Of a DNA stretch of 64,000 nt, positions 60,370 to 64,000 are shown piece after piece. This stretch comes from an uncultured Paracoccaceae bacterium (GTDB lineage: Bacteria > Pseudomonadota > Alphaproteobacteria > Rhodobacterales > Rhodobacteraceae), in assembly GCA_947494445.1 (NCBI GenBank), contig CANLVD010000004.1, positions 186,001-250,000 on the forward strand, in the 5' to 3' direction. The notes beneath the pieces are model-generated. The model made no database searches, was not told the origin of the DNA, and saw nothing but the letters and a program-made list of their open reading frames with translations. Within the stretch, counting starts at the first letter, position 1; each line of letters starts with the position of its first letter. The translations under genes and the position numbers were made by a program.

Positions 60370-60620
60370 CAGGCCGCGATGAACTGGGCGAACGTGCCGC
60401 CGTTCTCGATGAAGACCAGCGCGTCCTTCTTGGCGCTTTCCGTCAGGCTGTTCCAGATCAGCAGTTCATCCGAATTCAGGCCGGCTGGCGCTTCCAGAAC
60501 CATGGCTTTCTCGGCTTCTACGGCCATGGCTTCGGGCTTTTCCGCCTCCGTTGACATGGTCTCTTCGCAGGCGGCAAGGCCGAAGGTGGCAAGGGCAATC
60601 AGGGAAATTCGAGCAATCAT
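60369..60620 (-). CDS. Small lipoprotein inside the sdh operon (x)
   Basis: An 83-residue lipoprotein: signal MIARISLIALATFGLAAC with lipobox GLAAC. The mature part is acidic with repeated Glu/Ala, then LLIWNSLTESAKKDALVFIE and NGGTFAQF, matching WEGLSEDQKASAYEFM...GGGKLADF of the next gene. I chose ATG 60620, with GGAG nine bases upstream; ATG 60635 overlaps the sdhA stop. Function unknown. Confidence 0.7.
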   Translation of the reverse strand: MIARISLIALATFGLAACEETMSTEAEKPEAMAVEAEKAMVLEAPAGLNSDELLIWNSLTESAKKDALVFIENGGTFAQFIAA

Positions 60621-60634
60621 CCTATCAATCTCCA

Positions 60635-62443
60635 TCAGTAAACGCGGGCTTTGGGCGCAATCTTCGCCAGATCGATCCCACCTTCGTCCTTGGTGGTCAG
60701 CGGGTCAAGATGCACGTCCCTGTAGGTCAATGCGACGCTGTTATCCGCTGCAACCCGGGCCAGTGTGTGTTTGCGCCAGTCGACATCATCACGATCCGGG
60801 TGATCTTCCTGAGCATGAGCGCCACGGCTTTCCTTGCGCGCCTCGGCCGAAACGACGGTGGCCAGAGCGTTGGGCATCAGGTTGTCCAGCTCAAGCGTTT
60901 CCATCAGATCCGAGTTCCAGATAAGGGACCGGTCCGAGACCTTGATGTCGGCCATGTCGGCAGCAACCTTTGCCATCTTTTCACACCCTTCTTTCAGGGT
61001 CTTGTCGGTGCGGAACACGGCAGCATCAGCCTGCATCGTGCGCTGCATGGACAGGCGCAGCTCTGCCGTACCAATTGCACCATCCGCGTGGCGCAGCTTG
61101 TCGAAGCGGTCCATGGACTTGGTCACGGACGCCTCGTTCAACACGGGATTTGCGGCGTCGGCATCGACAACCTCTCCTGCCTTGATCGCCGCGGCACGGC
61201 CAAAGACCACCAGATCGATGAGAGAGTTCGACCCAAGACGGTTGGCCCCGTGAACGGAGGCACACCCCGCCTCTCCCACAGCCATCAGGCCGGGTAGAAT
61301 CCGGTCGTGATCCTCTGCTGTCGGATCGAGCACCTCACCCCAGTAATTCGTCGGAATGCCACCCATGTTGTAATGCACGGTCGGGATCACCGGGATCGGC
61401 TCGCGGGTCACATCCACACCCGCAAAGATCCGCGCGCTTTCCGAAATGCCGGGCAAACGCTCGGCCAAAGCCTCCTTCGGGAGGTGGTTGAGGTTCAGGT
61501 GAATGTGATCGCCATCTGCCCCCACACCGCGCCCTTCGCGGATCTCCATCGTCATGCAGCGCGACACCACATCGCGCGACGCAAGATCCTTGTAGGTGGG
61601 TGCATAACGCTCCATGAACCGTTCACCTTCGGAGTTGGTCAGATACCCGCCCTCTCCGCGCGCACCTTCCGTGATCAGGCAACCTGCTCCATAGATGCCG
61701 GTCGGGTGGAACTGCACGAATTCCATGTCCTGCAACGCCAGCCCCTGCCGCGCCACCATGCCGCCACCATCGCCGGTGCAGGTGTGCGCAGAAGTGGCCG
61801 AGAAATAGGCGCGCCCATAGCCGCCGGTGGCCAGCACGACCATTTTGGCGTTGAAGCGGTGGATCGTGCCGTCATCCAGTTTCCAGGCCAGAAGACCCTG
61901 ACACTGCCCATCCTCGGACATGATCAGATCGATGGCGAAATACTCGATGAAGAACTCAGCATTGTTCTTCAGGCTTTGACCATAAAGCGTGTGCAGGATC
62001 GCATGGCCTGTCCGGTCAGCCGCGGCACAGGTGCGCTGTACTGGTGGGCCTTCGCCGAATTCGGTCGTGTGACCGCCAAAGGGCCGCTGATAAATCTTGC
62101 CCTCTTCGGTGCGCGAGAAGGGCACTCCATAATGCTCAAGCTCGTAAACCGCTTTCGGGGCTTCCCGCGACAGGTATTCCATCGCATCCGTGTCACCCAG
62201 CCAGTCGGAGCCTTTGACCGTGTCATACATATGCCACTGCCAGTGATCAGGGCCCATGTTCGACAGGGATGCAGCGATGCCACCCTGAGCGGCAACGGTA
62301 TGCGAGCGGGTCGGGAAAACCTTGGTCACGCAGGCGGTTTTCAGCCCTTGCTCAGCCATGCCAAGCGTTGCCCTGAGGCCCGAGCCGCCAGCGCCGACAA
62401 CCACGACATCATAGGTATGATCGATATATTCGTAAGCAGACAT
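60635..62443 (-). CDS. sdhA: Succinate dehydrogenase flavoprotein subunit
   Basis: A 602-residue catalytic subunit oxidising succinate to fumarate. The FAD motif [20 protein letters not shown] is followed by [17 protein letters not shown] with the histidine that binds FAD covalently. [20 protein letters not shown] and [20 protein letters not shown] complete the family set. It acts in the TCA cycle and as complex II. Confidence 0.98.
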   Translation of the reverse strand: MSAYEYIDHTYDVVVVGAGGSGLRATLGMAEQGLKTACVTKVFPTRSHTVAAQGGIAASLSNMGPDHWQWHMYDTVKGSDWLGDTDAMEYLSREAPKAVYELEHYGVPFSRTEEGKIYQRPFGGHTTEFGEGPPVQRTCAAADRTGHAILHTLYGQSLKNNAEFFIEYFAIDLIMSEDGQCQGLLAWKLDDGTIHRFNAKMVVLATGGYGRAYFSATSAHTCTGDGGGMVARQGLALQDMEFVQFHPTGIYGAGCLITEGARGEGGYLTNSEGERFMERYAPTYKDLASRDVVSRCMTMEIREGRGVGADGDHIHLNLNHLPKEALAERLPGISESARIFAGVDVTREPIPVIPTVHYNMGGIPTNYWGEVLDPTAEDHDRILPGLMAVGEAGCASVHGANRLGSNSLIDLVVFGRAAAIKAGEVVDADAANPVLNEASVTKSMDRFDKLRHADGAIGTAELRLSMQRTMQADAAVFRTDKTLKEGCEKMAKVAADMADIKVSDRSLIWNSDLMETLELDNLMPNALATVVSAEARKESRGAHAQEDHPDRDDVDWRKHTLARVAADNSVALTYRDVHLDPLTTKDEGGIDLAKIAPKARVY

Positions 62444-62461
62444 CAGTAATCCTCTCGCCCT

Positions 62462-62842
62462 TCAGGCCGTGAAGGCGATTTTGAGAATAGCAAAGGCTCC
62501 GGCGATCCCGACAGCCCCGCAGAACAACGTGTTGGCCAGCATGGCGACCGTGCGTTGCAGGGTATTGTGCACGTAATCCTCGATCACGACCTGAAGGCCC
62601 TGCATCAGGTGATGCGCCGTGACCAGTACGAACAAGACACCGACGATGGCGTGAAACGGGCTGGCGTAAAGCGCCTGCAACCCTTCAGCCCCGTGGCCAA
62701 TGGCGTTGGCATAGGGAAACACGAAAAACGGGGTCAGGATCACCAGCGCTACGGATGTGATGCGGTGGGTCCACCAGTGCCCGACGCCTTCCTTGGCCGA
62801 ACCCAGCCCCTCAACCCGCTGCCTGTCTGTCAGATATCGCAT
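62462..62842 (-). CDS. sdhD: Succinate dehydrogenase membrane anchor, SdhD
   Basis: A 126-residue three-helix membrane anchor. It holds the probable heme-ligand histidine in VTAHHLMQGLQVVIEDYVH and begins with a soluble segment MRYLTDRQRVEGLGSAKEG. With SdhC it forms the quinone and heme b site. It lies 11 bases after sdhC. Confidence 0.92.
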   Translation of the reverse strand: MRYLTDRQRVEGLGSAKEGVGHWWTHRITSVALVILTPFFVFPYANAIGHGAEGLQALYASPFHAIVGVLFVLVTAHHLMQGLQVVIEDYVHNTLQRTVAMLANTLFCGAVGIAGAFAILKIAFTA

Positions 62843-62853
62843 CGTGACCTCCT

Positions 62854-63231
62854 TCAGAAAATCGCAACGAAAAGCGTGATGAGGCTCAGCACCCCGGCGA
62901 CAGCTGCAATCGCGATGGAGGAGTTCTTGATGAACTCCATGTCAAAGCCATGCCCCATGTCCCAGATCAGGTGCCGGATGCCGGTTCCGAAGTGATACCA
63001 CAGCCCGATCACCGCGAAAAACAGGATCAGGGCCAGCAGCCACCAGCCGGATGGCCGGGCTGCTTCAACGGTGCCAGAGGCATGCAAGAGCGTAATCACC
63101 AGTGCCAGAAACCCGACTGCCAGACCCGCGCCTGTGATCCGATGAAAGATCGACATGATGGAGTTGACCTGAGGACGGTAGATCGTCAGGTGCGGAGACA
63201 GGGGTCGATTGCCCCGGTTCACATCAGCCAT
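62854..63231 (-). CDS. sdhC: Succinate dehydrogenase cytochrome b556 subunit
   Basis: A 125-residue cytochrome b subunit, first of the sdh operon. NRPLSPHLTIYRPQVNSIMS and IFHRITGAGLAVGF are diagnostic, with the heme histidine in YHFGTGIRHLIWDMGHGF. Three membrane helices. The upstream region holds a dyad and two direct repeats that may control the operon. Confidence 0.96.
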   Translation of the reverse strand: MADVNRGNRPLSPHLTIYRPQVNSIMSIFHRITGAGLAVGFLALVITLLHASGTVEAARPSGWWLLALILFFAVIGLWYHFGTGIRHLIWDMGHGFDMEFIKNSSIAIAAVAGVLSLITLFVAIF

Positions 63232-63307
63232 TTTACCCTCTTTATTACATGCGCCTGCACAGAAATGCTGCGCAGCTTTTAAGCAGTGTCTATCGGATCA
63301 GGCCGCT

Positions 63308-63340
63308 TTGCGACAATTGTTTTTGGTGCGTTGCGACAAT
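63308..63340. promoter_or_regulatory. Direct repeats TTGCGACAAT upstream of sdhC
   Basis: TTGCGACAAT at 63308-63317 and 63331-63340, 23 bases apart, about two helical turns, 77-110 bases above the sdhC start. The spacing suits a regulator bound to one face of the DNA. The regulator is unknown. Confidence 0.45.
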
Positions 63341-63350
63341 AGTTCAGGGA

Positions 63351-63385
63351 TTTGTGATCACTGGATATTTTGATGTGATCACAAA
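63351..63385. promoter_or_regulatory. Long inverted repeat TTTGTGATCA-N15-TGATCACAAA
   Basis: Ten-base perfect arms (63351-63360 and 63376-63385) around 15 bases, in the gap between the mch stop and sdhC. Each arm contains TGTGATCA, close to GntR- or CRP-like half sites. On the RNA it would be a hairpin, but no T-run follows, so an operator is more likely than a terminator. Confidence 0.5.
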
Positions 63386-63436
63386 AACCAGACAGATGAA
63401 ACAAATTGACCATCGCTTGCGAAAATTCGCGCCGGA

Positions 63437-64000
63437 TCAGACAGGGCAAACGACCCAGTAATCCAGATCCAGTAAAATCTCCGGCAGGTATTTGCCATCT
63501 TCACCCCGCAACGGGCCAGCTTCGCCTTTGGTTGCGACAGTTCTGAGTCGCAGCAAACCGACGCCGGAGTGCCCGGTCTCTGCCACATCCAGAACTTCGC
63601 TCCAGGCGCGCACGGTATCTCCGGCAAAACACGGGTTAGCATGCGCGCCAGCATTCAGCCCGACGATCATCTGCGCATTGGCCAGCCCGTTGAAGCTAAG
63701 CGCCCGCGCCATGGAAATCACATGCCCGCCATAGATTAGCCGTTTGCCATCAGGACGGTTGGTCGCGTCAAAATGCACTTTGGCCGTATTCTGCCAAAGC
63801 CGCGTTGCCATCATGTGTTCGGCCTCTTCAATGGTGACGCCATCCACATGGTCGATGATCTCGCCCTTTGTGTAGTCCGACAACCGATACCGCTCACCTG
63901 CCTCCTCAAACGGATAATCGCTCAGATCAAGCCCGTCAGGCACCACCAGCTTATGTGCTGCCACGTGATCGGACAGGTCAGGCACCTGGTCATCGATCCC
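63437..64000 (-). CDS. Mesaconyl-CoA hydratase, C-terminal part (5' end outside window)
   Basis: C-terminal 187 residues of a MaoC-type hydratase. The frame is open to the window edge, so no start is visible. Diagnostic residues are IDHVDGVTIEEAEHMMATRL, WQNTAKVHFDA and YGGHVISMARALSFNGLANA, matching the second hotdog domain of mesaconyl-CoA hydratase (Mch/Mcd), which interconverts mesaconyl-C1-CoA and erythro-beta-methylmalyl-CoA in the ethylmalonyl-CoA pathway. This links it in pathway with ccr and ecm. It stands 205 bases from sdhC on the same strand. Confidence 0.87.
   Translation of the reverse strand, partial: GIDDQVPDLSDHVAAHKLVVPDGLDLSDYPFEEAGERYRLSDYTKGEIIDHVDGVTIEEAEHMMATRLWQNTAKVHFDATNRPDGKRLIYGGHVISMARALSFNGLANAQMIVGLNAGAHANPCFAGDTVRAWSEVLDVAETGHSGVGLLRLRTVATKGEAGPLRGEDGKYLPEILLDLDYWVVCPV

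Noticed and set aside
1-64000. tRNA genes and CRISPR arrays
   Set aside because: No T-loop/cloverleaf pattern and no regularly spaced direct repeats were seen; a tRNAscan and CRISPR search would settle it.

Overview
The window looks like chromosomal DNA of a marine or soil alphaproteobacterium of the Rhodobacteraceae (Roseobacter-type). It is GC-rich, and its gene content is typical of that group: ethylmalonyl-CoA pathway genes (ccr, ecm, C-terminal half of a mesaconyl-CoA hydratase), a phasin, MipZ, the cell-cycle regulator TrcR, COQ9, a 44-residue aa3 oxidase subunit IV, a NaChBac-type sodium channel, and a LuxR/LuxI pair. No tRNA, rRNA, CRISPR array or intact transposase was seen.

Layout. 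1-4934: transport and envelope genes (EamA permease fragment, VOC protein, thioredoxin-like protein, MFS permease, MepA endopeptidase, phytase-like esterase). 4935-7287: an AT-rich accessory island with a broken RHS C-terminal tip, a probable immunity gene and a secreted orphan. 7288-10504: LOG protein, DapD, a GNAT and TrhO. 10767-17428: translation and protein-targeting block, ffh - four tandem GNAT genes - chorismate mutase - rpsP - rimM - trmD - rplS, with nearly every junction from ffh to the mutase a 4-base overlap. 17693-25931: membrane proteins, rpmE, mipZ, a D,D-carboxypeptidase, phasin, clpS, RsmC-like methyltransferase, SDR protein and trcR. 26065-36880: housekeeping and catabolic genes (RNase T2, PIG3-type oxidoreductase, class IV aminotransferase, COQ9, rpsU, phosphatase, hydrolase, lipoprotein, COX IV, MBL hydrolase, acyl-CoA dehydrogenase, Sua5). 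36954-43759: a four-gene MoxR / DUF58 / BatA-like membrane operon. 43855-52247: DUF1285, class III aminotransferase, MBL hydrolase, sodium channel, DUF1194, ureohydrolase, RecD-like helicase and luxI. 52360-64000: luxR, ccr, a PlsB-like acyltransferase, ecm, a methyltransferase, sdhCDAB with two inserted lipoprotein genes, and the mesaconyl-CoA hydratase fragment.

How the genes connect. ccr, ecm and mesaconyl-CoA hydratase belong to the ethylmalonyl-CoA route, which turns acetyl-CoA into glyoxylate and propionyl-CoA; the succinyl-CoA made from propionyl-CoA drains through succinate dehydrogenase, encoded beside them. Polyhydroxybutyrate competes for the same C4 acyl-CoA pool, and the phasin, ccr and ecm upstream regions share a TGC-N3-GCA palindrome that resembles recalled PhaR operators. 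That possible shared regulon, the RHS toxin-tip island, the four-GNAT cassette, the lipoprotein pair inside the sdh operon and a dispersed intergenic hairpin element are the main points to follow up.
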